The notes under the pieces: generated by a model | Told to the model about the DNA's origin: nothing | Database searches by the model: none | The model's input: only the letters and a program-made list of their open reading frames with translations | Part shown: positions 12,026 through 24,314 of the stretch, piece after piece | Layout of the letters: every line of letters begins with the position of its first letter | Position numbering within the stretch: the stretch's first letter is position 1 | Made by a program: the position numbers and the translations under genes | NCBI GenBank assembly: GCA_023055425.1 | Contig: JALGPY010000004.1 | Coordinates: forward strand, 55,575,718-55,639,717 | Reading direction: 5' to 3' | DNA from: Linanthus parryae | Taxonomy: Eukaryota; Streptophyta; Magnoliopsida; Ericales; Polemoniaceae | DNA: 64,000 nucleotides

Positions 12026-15000
12026 ATGGAGCGTGGAGGAAAGACTGCAACTTTCAAGATGATGAATCAAGACTTCGTCAAACTGGACCGTTTTGATGGC
12101 ACCAATTTCACCCGTTGGCAAGACAAGTTGATGTTTCTACTCACTGCATTGAAGGTGGCATACGTTCTGGACGAAAATTTGCAGCCAATACCAGAACCAA
12201 AGGACGACGACACTGACAAATTAAAGGCGCAGCGAACGAAGAGGGAGGAGGACGAACTAGTTTGCAGAGGACACATTCTCAACACACTGTCGGATCGTTT
12301 ATACGATCTATTCACATCAGAGAAGTCACCAAGCAAAATCTGGAAGACGTTGGAGAACAAATACAAGGCTGAAAAGCAAGGATCAGATAAGTTTCTTATT
12401 AAGAATATTTTTGATTTTACTATGGATGATATTTCTCCCATTCTCGACCAGGTTTACGAATTCCAAATCCTCGCTAATAAACTTCGAGATCTCAATATTG
12501 TTGCTCCTGATGAGTTGTTAGTGGGGGGTATTATTGCCAAACTTCCTGAAAGTTGGCATAAATACATGAAGGAACTTCTTCACTTAACAGAAGACTTCAA
12601 CCTTCAACAACTTCAGAAACATCTCCGAATCGAAGAAGAGACTCAAATCCGGAAAAGAAACCTGGCAGGTCCTTCTAGTTCTAAAGTGAACTTTGTGGAT
12701 GACCAAGGTAGAGCGGGAAAGAAGAGGAAGTTAAATGAAACAGGTTCCAATCCAAACGGTGCTACCAAGAGGAACAAGAAGAATATTAAATGTTACAATT
12801 GCGGCAAGAAGGGACACATCAAAAAGGAATGCAACAAGCCTAAGGTTCAGAATGGGAATTCCAAAGACAAGTCTAACGAAAATTCCAAACAGGCTAATGT
12901 CATTGAGAGTTCAGTTTCTGAATTAGTCGCTATGGTTTCCGACATGCATATTGGCATGATTATGGAGTTGAACATGGCGTCTGAAGATGCTTCTCATGAT
13001 TGGTGGTATGATTCTTGTGCTACTGTCCATGTTTGTAACAACAGGTCGCTTTTTGTGCATTATGAAGAGACTCCCAATGAACGTGAAGTTCTTATGGGAA
13101 ATCACAATGCAGCCAAGGTTCTCGAAAAGGGAAATATTCAAATTCAATTCACTTCCGGGAAGAAGTTGGCCCTGCAGAATGTTCTCTATGTTCCTGAAAT
13201 CAAGAAGAATTTGGTGTCGGCTAATCTTCTTTGTAAGAACGACTTTAAGGCTGTGATTGAGGCTGACAATGTAATTTTATCTAAGGCTGGCATGTTTGTT
13301 GGAAAGGGCTATGCTTGTAATAGGATGTTTAAGTTATCTATTAATGAAATAAATGCTAGTTCTATCTACATGATTGACTCTATTTCTTTATGGCATTCTC
13401 GTTTGGCGCATTTAAATTTTAGATCGTTGAAATTCATGCAAAAAGATCGTTTGATATCTTGCACTAGTAATCACGACACTAAATGTGAAATTTGCATACA
13501 AGCGAAAATGACTAAGAAATCTTTCCCAAGTGTGGAAAGAAAATCCCAACTTCTAGAACTTGTGCATTCTGATATTTGTGAATTAAATGGCATAGTTACT
13601 AGAGGTGGTAATAGGTATTTCATAACATTTATTGATGATTGTTCTAGATATACCTATTTTTATTTGATGAAAACTAAGGATGAGGCCTTTGAAAAATTTA
13701 AGTGTTATAAGTAGAAGTTGAGAATCTCATGGAAAGGAAAATTAAAACTCTTCGTAGCGATAGAGGTGGTTAATATTTTCCTCATGAATTTTCAGCGTTT
13801 TGTGAAGAGCATGGTATTGTACATCAAAATAGTGCACCATACACGCCACAACAAAATGGCTTGGCTGAGAGGAAGAATAGGACGCTAGTAGATATGGCCA
13901 ATTCTATGCTCTTGAACGCAAAATTAAAATCCTCTTTGTGGGGTTCAGCGTTACTTACCGCCTGTTATTTTCATAATAGAATTCCTTCACAGAAATCAAA
14001 AGTTTCACCTTACGAAGTATGGAAAGGCAGAAAACGAAACTTGAAGTACCTTAGGGTATGGGGATGCATGGCCTTTTATCGCGTTACATACCCTAAGAGA
14101 ACAAAATTAGGTCCAAGAGCTCTCAAGAGCGTGTTTGTTGGATATGCCGAAAACTCAAAGGCATATAGGTTATTGGATTTAGAATCCAATGTGATAGTGG
14201 AATCAAGGGACGTAGAATTTATTGAAAATAAATTTATCGATGATTCCAACTCTTCAAAACCTACTCCAACAATGAGTCCTGACCTATCTCTTGGAAATAA
14301 TAGAAATGCTTCCGATGATATTGAACCTCCTCGGAGAAGTCAAAGGGCACAGAAGGAAAAAGGATTGGGCCCTGATTTTATCTCACCAGATTTTCTTGTC
14401 TTTCTTATGGAAGGAGATAGAGAAACTGTCCTGAAGAAAATTCCTATTGCACTCGATACGGAAGATGATCCAAAACATTTTCTGAAGCTATGGCTTCTAG
14501 AGATTCAGGTTTTTGGAAAGAGGCTATAAACGACGAAATGGACTCGATATTATCAAATAATACTTGGACATTAGTCGATTTGCCTCCGGGTTCAAAACCT
14601 ATTGGGTGCAAATGGATTTTTAGGAGAAAATATAATTCCGATGGGTCACTACAAACCTTTAAGGCTAGATTGGTAGCAAAAGGTTTCAAGCAGAAAGGGG
14701 GTATTGATTATTTCGATACCTATGCACCCGTGGCTAGAATAACATCCATCAGAGTTTTGATGGCACTTGCCTCCATTTTTAATTTGCATGTACACCAAAT
14801 GGATGTTAAAACCGCCTTCCTAAATGGTGAATTAGATGAAGAAGTGTATATGGAACAACCGGAAGGATTCGTGATGCCAAATAACGAAAAGAAGGTTTGC
14901 AAACTTGTTAAGTCATTGTATGGGTTAAAGCAGGCACCGAAACAATGGCATGAAAAGTTCGATGCGTTATTTTATCCCATGGATTTAAGCATAACCATGC

Positions 15001-16012
15001 GGACAAATGCATATATTCAAAATTTACGGATCGTTATGGTGTTATTATTTGTCTATATGTGGACGATATGCTTATTTTTGGGACTAACATGGAAGGGATT
15101 TCGCAAACTAAGAACTATTTGACCTCCCAATTTAAGATGAAGGATCTTAATGAGGTTGATACTATCTTAGGTGTCAAGGTGAAGAAACATAGTGGGGGTT
15201 ACGCTTTATCTCAATCTCATTACATAGAGAAGTTGCTTCTTAAATTCAAACATTTAGGATTTAAAGAAGCTAACTCACCTTATGATTCTTCGATAAAATT
15301 GACTGAAAATGATGGCAGAGCGGTTGCTCAATTAGAGTATGCTAGTGTCATTGGGAGTTTGATGTATGCAATGCATTGCACTCGACCTGATATTTCCTTC
15401 GCAGTTTGTAAACTCGCAAGATACACAAGTAATCCTAGTGCCATGCATTGGAAAGCTGTTGGTAGAATTCTCGGTTATCTCAAACGAACTTCTAACTTGG
15501 GATTATTTTATAATAAGTTCCCAGCGGTATTAGAGGGTTACACAGACGCTAGTTGGATAACTGGTGCGGGTGACAATAAGGCAACTTCTTGTTGGATCTT
15601 TATGATTGGAGGAGGAGCAGTCTCTTGGGGTTCCAAGAAACAGGCATGTATCTCTCATTCAACGATGGAGTCAGAATTTATTTCCTTAGCGGCTGCGGGC
15701 AAAGAAGCAGAATGGCTGAGAAATCTTCTATTAGATATAAAGTTGTGGCCACAACCGATGCCGTCTATTTCTTTGTTTTGCGATAGTCAAGCTACAATGT
15801 CTAGAGCATATAATAAAGTTTATAATGGAAAATCTAGACATATTAGCTTTCGACATGAATATGTAAAGCATTTAATCTGCGATGGTATTATTACCATAGT
15901 TTATGTTCGGTCAAGCGAAAACTTGGCTGACCCGTTTACTAAGGGTCTTTGCAGAGACTTAGTAAGGAAAACATCCAGTAAAATGGGATTAAAACCTTAC
16001 GATCACATGTAG
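12026..16012 (+). pseudogene. Copia unit D: nearly complete gag-pol
   Basis: This is the best preserved unit: one frame runs from ATG 12026 to 13714 (562 codons) through gag, CCHC knuckle, protease region (DWWYDSCATVH), GAG-pre-integrase and the first part of the integrase core. Breaks: a 1-bp deletion just before 13712; TAA at 13771-13773, at the same integrase codon as in unit C; the missing A in the run near 14472-14475; and a lost C near 14965 in RT. RT and RNase H continue to 16012, with YVDD spanning 15056-15067 and an intact RNase H end. The shared integrase stop implies that it pre-dates the C/D duplication or spread by conversion. Confidence 0.92.
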
Positions 16013-16521
16013 CGGGAACCCAACCTTATGCTTAATTGCTAAACAAGGTTTAATGGGTAAAAACAAGTTACATTATGATCGGGAAAACACTGATAATTTG
16101 CGTACCCATTCTAGGATGATCAGTGTAATATTTACGAGGGTGAGTTAAGACTCTTAATGAAGTTCATCTCGTCGAGGTAACATAGTTACCGAGAAGATGA
16201 AACTTAACCTATATAAACATGAGAGGTTTAGCCGCTTCTAACAAAAGTTTTAAAGGTTTACTTTTGTAAATGTTTATGAATCCAGGATCGAGCACATGAC
16301 TTAAGGTGCTAACATAATGTGATTACTCACCGGAACTGGATAGATTTATGTGTGTGATACTTCCGCTTCTGATTCTAGAGTTTTGGTTTAATCTGCGGAC
16401 ACCAAATACTTTATTAGAAGTTTGAAGTATTTATGCTAATTGAGGTTTAAGTCGAGAGACACCTTCTTGTATGCATAAATCTATCACGATTGAACTGGAA
16501 TTTACAAGCTAAGTGGGGGAT

Positions 16522-17139
16522 TGTTGTAGATAGCTTGTAAACGTATTAAGGAAATTTGTCCCACATCTTAGAAAATAGAGTCATTATGTACTTTATATAT
16601 GGAAACCCATTATTGACATTTAATTGAGTTACCATATAGAGTGGTTATCCTCTATAACTCGCACACGCGCGCGCGCGCAAGGCGCAATGTGGGGCTTTAG
16701 TGGCGCTTTTGTAGGCGCACTTAGGCACTTTGGAAACGTGGCTCGTGCGCGTGTGGCGTGAGTTAATTAAATAATAACTTTTTTTCGTTTTATTTTTCCT
16801 GGTTGTTATGGTAGTTATTTTTCGGTTGCTGAAAGGATGTGTTGGTATAAACAATCACAACTGTTATGAACAAACACATCCCTTCATTCATGTTCTTTCG
16901 TGAACTATAAATAAGCCAAACACCCATCAGATTCCCATATCAGTTTCAATCACAGTTTCACAGAGAATTCTACAGAACTTCTGCAGATTGCTGGCTGTAG
17001 AACCGACGCGACTTGTTGTATCCTGGAGGGGAATCGCCAGAACCCGACAGCATAGTGGGGGCGATTTATCCCTTAAAGAAAACGTTCATCGTGCCTCAAG
17101 TCCTGTTTTCTTCCACCATCCATTATACTCGGCGTAACA
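16522..17139 (+). repeat. Copia LTR4 (right end of the array), 618 bp
   Basis: This terminal LTR defines the right boundary: after GGCGTAACA the sequence leaves the repeat and enters coding sequence of an F-box/FBD-type gene. It contains the CACTTTGG segment shared with LTR1, a TATA box at 16905-16913 and the arm CGATTTATCCCTTAAA (17062-17077), which has no partner downstream because no internal region follows. The G-box is changed to GCTCGTG. Confidence 0.92.
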
Positions 17140-17140
17140 G

Positions 17141-18018
17141 AAGCTTACCCAGGATCTGGCCCATCTCACTCAGGTGGAGATTCTCACATTGAAGTTTCGG
17201 AAATATTATTTCGAAAAGGTTCTCTCTCTCTCTCTCTCCCTCTCTCTATGCTGACAGAAGTTTAGAAAGTTCATTGCGTGCTAATTTCACCTTACAGGGG
17301 TTTAGGAAATTTCCAAAATTTCCGAAGTTGATGAATCTCAAACGACTGGAATTGAAGGTGAATGATGATATCTTCTGCGGCCGTATATGTGCTCTCCTAC
17401 TTGAGACATCTCCTTTCCTTGTGGAACTTAAAGTTGAGGTAAAACACTCGTAACATTGATCTTGGATGACCGTGCTAGTAGTTGATACAGAAAACCTTAT
17501 CAAGCTGTACTTGTTTTTTCCAATATTTCGTGTACTTGGTCATACACAAGCATTCACGTATTCTGTACTAACATCTATTTGCTACATTTCGTTTGTTTCT
17601 CATTGCCCTATATCAAGTTGTACTTGTTTTTTCCAATATTTCGTGTACTTGGTCATACACAAGCATTCACATATTCTGTACTAACATCTATTTGCTACAT
17701 TTCGTTTGTTTCTCATTGCTGTTCACCTTAGCCAAATCTAATAAAGGAAAGGTGGTAAGAAACCTCAAGCGTCCACACAAACACCTCAACGTCCTTGAAC
17801 TGTTTTATTTTGCTGGATCTGAACTCAATATGGGATTCGCCAAGTACATAATAAACAACACAGAATCACTTAAGAAGATAATCATTGGCACCTATGATGG
17901 AGGATTAGGATTATATAATCTCAAGTGGAAGCAAGCACAAATAACCCGGGCCAGAGAATTGGTCAGAGAGCGCCTGGAAATGATATTGGCTCCCGGGACT
18001 CAGATTGTTGTGTGGTAG
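17141..18018 (+). pseudogene. 3' remnant of an F-box/FBD/LRR-type gene interrupted by the copia array
   Basis: Three coding stretches resemble the C-terminal half of plant F-box/FBD/LRR proteins. Exon 17141-17218 reads KLTQDLAHLTQVEILTLKF. Exon 17298-17438 has LMNLKRLELKV and LLLETSPFLVELKVE. The last stretch, about 17732-18018, carries the FBD signature HKHLNVLELFYFAG and ends RLEMILAPGTQIVVW. The first two exons join in phase across a GT-AG intron; the third joins out of phase by one base at the obvious acceptor (17731). The 5' part, including any F-box, would lie left of the window. In the intact family this is a substrate-recognition subunit of SCF ubiquitin ligases; here it is presumably dead. 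Confidence 0.65.
17498..17719 (+). repeat. 113-bp direct duplication inside the FBD-gene intron
   Basis: 17498-17606 and 17611-17719 are nearly identical (TATCAAGCTGTACTTG versus TATCAAGTTGTACTTG at the start), at a period of 113 bp, in the intron before the FBD exon. It is a simple local duplication with no coding role. Confidence 0.85.
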
Positions 18019-18102
18019 AAGTAGAACATTATCTACTTTCTAGTCCTTGTTGGCAACCTCATAGTGATGCAATCAGAAAGGTGTAATTTGACTAATTTAA
18101 GG

Positions 18103-21100
18103 TTTTTTTTGCTGAAATATCATCCATTAAAACGAAAGGCAATGTACAACAAGGATAGATCAGAACAAGAACAACAGAAAAACCATCGCGAAGCGCGACC
18201 TAAGGAACAACCGTACAAACATACAGAAGGAAGAAACTACCACAAACAACCGAACTACAACAAGTAAAACAAAGCAACAGCTAAAACAACTACATAGGGT
18301 GATTATCTAACATGAAACTTTTGGCAGCGTTGTAAGCAGACGCAACCAAATGTCTCTTCACTTTAGATATGCTGCAGAACATCAAAGTCTTCATAGCTTC
18401 CTGGATACGACGCACAACCGGCTCATCCTGAACTGGGGGTCTGGATGCTCCCTGGAGAAGAGGTATAATAGTAGCACAGTCAGTGTTAATATTAATAGAC
18501 ATAATTCTGTGATGAATGGCTGATTTCACTGCATGTTCCACGGCTAATAATTCCGCTTGTTGAGCACTAGACGCCACACACTTTTTCCCAATTACCCATG
18601 AGGAACCATCAGCTCCAACGGTGTGAATACCGACTCCATAATAGAACAAATTGGCTTTCCAGGCACCATGGACCGAAATGTCTTTAGTGGAGTGTTGAAA
18701 GGTTCCGTTAGAATTGTCAACAACAATGATGGTGTTTGGGGGTCCTGGAATATTCTGTGGAGGGGAGGGCTTTTTCCTGATCCATGGTGGCCTTAATGGC
18801 ATCAAAGTTGAAGGGTTTATTGCTAAAGACGAGTGCACATCTTCCTCTCCAAATGCTCTAGAGGGTATGAATGGCTTAGAGGTTATTTGAGAGCACAAAA
18901 CTCCAGAGGGAATCATCAAAGGTAGGCCCAGGAGGAGGGGAGGACTTGTGTTTCTCCAAAAAGAATTAACTTCATCACAATCAAAGAAAAGATGATCCAG
19001 CATTTCCTCATGCCTTTTGCAAATAGGGCAACGGTTTGAGCAGAAGTGACATCGGCTATTAAGGATGGATAAAGTGGGAAGCTTTTTATGGGCGCATTTC
19101 CAAAGGAAAGATTTCCACTTCTCCGGAATTTTCAAGCCCCAGATTTTCCCCCAATTCCCTTGTGAGACCTGCGCCCAATGGTCCAAAATGATGTGGCCCG
19201 CAGGAAGGAGTTGAGTCTCTTTCTCACTGTACAGAAAATTGTAACCCGATTTCGTAGTGTAGTTGCCAGTTATCGTGAAGGGCCAGATCATCCTATCTTG
19301 TTCTGGAGAGTCAGGTAGCTGAATGGCCAGAATACGAAATGCAATGAATTCAGGGACAGCATCTCTGATGACTGTTTCCTTCCACGATTGCTTGTTATCA
19401 ATGTTGTCAATCCTCTCCTCTACCTTGGCTTCAACATCAACATTGATTGGCCCCATCATCATTGAGAGAGGTTCTTTTAGCCCTGGAATCCATCTGTCAT
19501 GAAGAATTTTGACGCTGGCTCCATTCCCGATGTTCCATCTCAGACCTCTTTTAATAAGGTCACGTCCAAAGAGGACGCTTTTCCAAGCCTAAGAAGCGTT
19601 ACTTGGGCTGCTAACCTCCATAAAGCCTTTTTTCCTGCAATATCTGTGGAGAAGAATCTTGGAAGCAAGGAGGTCAGGACGATTAAAAATTCTCCAAGCT
19701 TTATTAGCTAAAAGAGCCTGATTCACCCAATTAACGTTCCTAAGACCCAATCATCCTCTAGATTTAGAGAGGGTAAGTGTGTCGGAGGAAATGAGTTTAA
19801 AATGGGTTTTTTTCCTTGGATTTCTCCAGAAATCTTTAATGAGATTTGAGATTTCATCATTCAGAGTAATAGGGAGCTTGAAAGATGAGCAAACATAGGT
19901 GGGGAGAGCTGAAAGAACTGACTTAGCAAGGGTGAGTCTCCCAACCTCATTGAGATGTTTTCCTTTCCATCCTTCCAGCCTAGTGGAAATTAAGTCTCTA
20001 GTAAACCTGCAGATGTCTTTCCTCTTTCCACCTGAGACCAGGGGAAGACCAAGATAGGAAGAGTTCGAGGTTTCAATGTTGACATCAAGAAACTCACTGA
20101 AGATGAGACCTAAATCTTTAGGGACGTTTGGGCTTAGGGTGAGTGAAGATTTGTTCTTGTTGATGTCTTGCCCTGAGACTTTACAGAAAGAGTCAAGGGC
20201 CCTACTGAGATTAGTACAGTTGGAGAGAGAGAAGGTTGGAAGAATATGAGGCAATCATCCGCAAAAAAGAGATGTGAAAGCTTTGGGCCTCCTCTGCTGA
20301 GGCTTATACCAGGACATACATTCGTCCTGTTGAGCTCAGAAATGTACACGGAAAGGGCTTCGAGGTATATGATGAAGAGGTATGGGGAAAGGGGGTCTCC
20401 TTACCTTAGCCCAACTTTCGGAAAAATCCTTTTACATGGCTGCCCGTTGACGAGGGCAGAGAAAGAAACGGTAGTGACACATTGGAGGAGGAGGTTAATC
20501 CAATGAGTCGGAACTCCGATCTTCCTGAGGAATTTCTCCAGAAAATACCAGTTAACCCTATCAAAGGCTTTGCTCATATCAATTTTTAGAGCACCGAGGT
20601 GGATATTGCCGCTATTTTTATTCCTGATTTTTGCATATAAGTCATTGGCCAGTAAGGTACTATCAGAAATCAAACGGCCAGGGACAAAGGCATTTTGTTG
20701 TTCCGAGATAATAGAAGGGAGAATTAATTTCAGTCTATTAGCCAAAATTTTTGCGATGATTTTGTAAATCGAAGAACAAAGGCTAATAGGACGGAGGTCA
20801 CTAGGTTTAGTGGGATTAAGAGTCTTTGGAATGAGGGATAGAAAGGAAAAGTTAAACTCCTTAAGAAGGAACCCATTATGCAGGAAGGACTGCACAACTT
20901 CCTCAATAGACTGGCCAATAATGTCCCAGTTTTTGTGGAAGAAGATCCCTGGGAGCCCGTCCGGACCAGGAGACTTTTAAGGGCCCAAAGAGAAAACCGC
21001 CTCCTTGATCTCTTCTGAAGTGAAGGGCTTATTAAGGATATTGATGCAATGATCATCGAGGGTAGGGAAGTCAAGGTTCCACCCATCCCAGCTATCAATA

Positions 21101-21891
21101 TCTTCCTTGCTGACTTTAGAGGCATTAAGGTAAATGGCTTCAAAGTGATTTGAAATGAGATTTGAGAGACTCTCCTGGTTCTTGGTCCAATTTCCAGAAT
21201 GATCTTGGAGGCTCTCAATTCTATTTCTGGCAATTCGCTTCTTACAAGTCTTGTGAAAGAAGCGGGTGTTTCTATCGCCTTCTTTAAGCCATTGGAGTTT
21301 AGCTCGTTGGGCCCATAGAGTTTCTTCTTGGGTGAGAAGTTCTTCCAGCTCAAGTCTGAGATTTTTCTCAAGCAGCATTGTGTTAGGAGAATTGAGTGAA
21401 GATTGTAAATCCCCAAGCTTGTTTTGAGTTGCGACAATCCTTTGATTGAGCGACCCCACTCCTCTTTTCCTCCAAACGTTCAGGTTGTGCTTGAGGGCTT
21501 TACACTTAGCAGCAAAACGAAAAAATATGGAGCCGCAGAAGCTGTGCTGCCAAGTGGAGAGAATAATATTTCTGCACTGCGGGTAGCGGAGCCAGAAGGC
21601 CTCAAAATGAAAGCATTTAGCTTTAGGCCTAGATTGGTTGTAGATATGAAGGATGAAGGGCCCATGATCCGAACAAGCAATGGGGAGATTTTGAAGGAAA
21701 GACCCTTGAAATTTTGTCCCCCAGTCCGGGTTGTGAAAGCCCCTGTCAAGCCTTTCAAAGGTGGTGAAAGGGTGATGCCTGTTATTGGTCTACGTAAAGT
21801 GAGGGCCTTTGAAACGGATTTCAGAAAGGTTGAGGTTGCCAAGTGTAGATAGTACTTTCTGGACAGGAAGATCTTAGCCACGTGGCGATAA
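18103..21891 (-). pseudogene. LINE (non-LTR retrotransposon), 3' part: endonuclease end, RT, RNase H
   Basis: Reading leftward on the minus strand: endonuclease C-terminal half (NLNLSEIRFKGPHF, a TAG where Trp is expected, ERLDRGF, CSDHGPF; about 21860-21640); RT with DLRPISLCSSIYKIIAKILANRL, IDMSKAFDRVNW and catalytic FFADD (about 20258-20272); the zf-RVT region (WGLKIPEKWKSFLWKCAHKKLP, then paired Cys/His); and a C-terminal RNase H-like domain ending at 18290. A run of eight T at 18103-18110 marks the poly(A) 3' end. The frame is broken repeatedly. The N-terminal part lies at 35637-36519; a gypsy element separates the two. Confidence 0.88.
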
Positions 21892-22469
21892 TGAAGCACA
21901 CCTAGTTGTGCTTCACACACACTGGATCACCAGCCGCGCTGATCCACGTGGGGGCTGCGAGACAGGGCCCTCGCATACCACCGCACGGGACTTGTAGGGA
22001 CTTACTGGTTTGGAGGCTAGAGTAAGTCCTATCGCGCGCGAGCGACAAACAAGCCCGCGCGCGACCCCTAGTAACTGCTTTTGAGAGATTTATGGCACGA
22101 GCTCCATAAACCCGGTCAAACCCGGTCAACCTCGTAACGGTTCCGGTATACGCGGATAACGTGCTGTAACCGTCCCTATATACGCGGACGAACGTGCCGT
22201 TGTGGTTAAGCTAATTAAGCCGCCATTGATGGGCGCATTAACCACACTGAAACGGTCACATTCTCCGTTATATATAAGATCGTTAACCCTTCCATAAAAT
22301 GGGAGAACACACCTGAGATACGCGGAAGCTCTGCCAAACTCCTGTCTCTCTCTCATACAGTGCTATTGCCTTACTCTCTCCCTACACACAGCCTTACACT
22401 TCCTGTGTCCTTTCTATCCTCTACTCTTGGTGTATATTGAATTCTCTCTGCAGGATTCTCTCGTACACA
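21892..22469 (+). repeat. 5' LTR of the Tat-type gypsy element (578 bp)
   Basis: It starts TGAAGCACA, directly after LINE sequence, and ends GTACACA just before the primer-binding-like site. A TATA box (TATATATAAG, 22269-22278) is in place for transcription toward gag. The first 24 bp form a perfect 9-bp inverted repeat (TGAAGCACA at 21892-21900, TGTGCTTCA at 21907-21915). A related short motif (ATACGCGGA) recurs near 22150, 22181 and 22317. The exact start is inferred from the TG and the LINE break. Confidence 0.7.
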
Positions 22470-22471
22470 TT

Positions 22472-22490
22472 TGGTGAACCCGACGTGAAC
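22472..22490 (+). other. Primer-binding-like site of the gypsy element
   Basis: TGGTGAACCCGACGTGAAC begins two bases after the LTR CA and starts with TGG, as expected for pairing to a tRNA 3' CCA end. I could not assign the tRNA. Confidence 0.6.
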
Positions 22491-22508
22491 TTACCATTGC
22501 AAGCAACC

Positions 22509-24314
22509 ATGTCTCATGAAGATGATGTCAGTAACAGATTGCCTTCCACGGAGACCACCCCGGGAGAGGAGACCCGCCGTACTCCTACAGCCGCCGGTGA
22601 AACTCCGACGTTAGAGGCCTTGGATGCTACCATCCCGAACCAGGCAAAGGCTCTCAAAGCTCAATCTGCGCAGCTGGAACGGATAATGGCTATCCTGGGG
22701 ACCCACGCTCCAAATCCCGCATCAGCCACCACCGTCTCTCAGGGAGGATGAGCTTCCACTACTCAAGGACCGGGAGTATCAACCACACCACCTAATCATA
22801 ACCTTCAAGCTCCACCGGCAACGATGCAGTTACCCTCAGTTCAGGGGCAAACAGCTCAAATGTTGCCTCTTGCCACTCACATTCCTCAACCTCCAACTCT
22901 GGTACCCAATCCGACCTCACAATACCCCTTGCCTCTTCCATCGGCAACGTGGGGTAATGCAAATCCACAGTACGTTCCTAGCCCTTCTGCGGCATATGTG
23001 TCGCCTCCGCCTGCAACAACCCCTCCTCCTACTGCTGGGGGAAGTGCTCCGGAGTGTATGACGTCGCTGCAGAGGCGCATAGAAACCATCCTGTCTAATC
23101 AATCGTTCACGGACACCATCATCCCGAAGCTTGACAATGATCCACCTATTCCACGAGATATCTACCTCATGCCTAATTCTGCTGGGTACAAGGCTCCTAA
23201 ATGGGACAAGTTCGAAGATGTCAATGGGAACGCCCACGAGCATGTCATGCGTTTCATCGATGTGATGGGGCCATACGGCGCTGATCCTAAGCTGCTGATG
23301 CGTGAGTTCTCGAAATCCCTGGGGATCGTGGCCTACAAGTGGTACAGGACGTTGGAAGCCGGATCCGTAAAGACCTGGGACGACATGGTCCAGAAGTTTT
23401 ACACTAAATTCTTCCAGATGGAAGAACATGTGACAATGATTCATCTCTCGCGGATGTACCAGAAGCGCGAGGAGGATGGAGTGACATTCATCAAGAAATT
23501 CAGGGCCAAGTCCTTGGAATGCAAAGACGTGATACTTGAGAGCAGACTCGTGGAGATATGCCTGCAATGCATGCGAGACGAGTACAAAGGTATGCTTATC
23601 AACCTGCAAACTCCTACATTTTCGAAGCTGATCGAATGCACAAAGAATATAGAGCCTATAGTGGAGAGGCAGAAAAAGAGGCACGCCCCTGAGAGATCCC
23701 CGAGCGGGACCACTTTTAAAATTGGGAGGTTCAGCAACAAGAGAGGACGTGAGGCTGAAGTGAATACGGTCTCGCCCCAAAAGCAGCCGAAGGTGGTAAA
23801 CTTCGATGCGCCACCTCTGCCATGTTTGGTAGAGGAAGCGAGTGACCTCTGCAGACAATGGCGTAAGGATGGTATCCTGCCGCCGCTCGAAAGAGCACCC
23901 TCCAAGGAGATGGTTAGGGACCCAAATTGGTGCGAATGTCACGGAAAGGTCATGCACCCCACGGCTGACTGTAAGAAGCTCAGAATCATGGTAAGCCAAA
24001 AGATGAAAAATGGCGAGCTGATTGTCAGCGACCATAGGCAGGACTTGCGAAACAATCCACTGCCTGCCCACGCGGAGCAAGAGCCGAAAGGAAAAGAGGT
24101 TGCCATGATCTCGATTATGGACCTTGAAGAGGTTGCGGAGGATGATCTACCCATCATTGTCGAGATCCACAATGACGAGGACTACAGCATAGACACGGAG
24201 GACGAACGTGCCGATCGGATGAAGGGGTCGCACGGGTTCAGCAGGTTCTTCGATGAAATGAACTTCTCGGAGAAATGCCGGAAGGAAATGACAAAGGCGA
24301 TACTTATAGCGTAA
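22509..24314 (+). pseudogene. Gypsy gag with one internal stop
   Basis: It opens with ATG at 22509 (MSHEDDVSNRLPSTETTP). One frame runs to the TAA at 24312-24314, interrupted only by TGA at 22749-22751. The N-terminus is Pro/Thr/Ala-rich. The retrotransposon gag domain follows (WDKFEDVNGNAHEHVMRF through KTWDDMVQKFYTKFF to FRAKSLECKD), then basic residues and a knuckle-like CECHGKVMHPTADCKKL. The product would form the virus-like particle. The pol frame continues in phase after the stop, so gag and pol may once have been a single frame. Confidence 0.88.

Larger units (their letters stand above)
1..17139 (+). mobile_element. Tandem Ty1/copia retrotransposon array sharing LTRs
   Basis: Four near-identical copia internal regions lie head to tail, separated by single LTRs: A (1-2227, 5' end outside the window), LTR1, B (2844-6267), LTR2, C (6874-11394), LTR3, D (12001-16521), LTR4. 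Each unit carries gag and pol (protease, integrase, reverse transcriptase, RNase H) in one orientation, followed by about 510 bp of non-coding sequence and a purine tract before the next LTR. Neighbouring units share the LTR between them, so these are not independent insertions with their own pairs. Unequal recombination between LTRs is the usual explanation. Every unit has stops or frameshifts. The left end, and therefore the target duplication, is outside the window. Confidence 0.93.

Noticed and set aside
22917..24080. 387-codon minus-strand open stretch opposite gypsy gag
   Set aside because: It is a shadow of the gag frame, with no domain similarity and composition set by the opposite strand.
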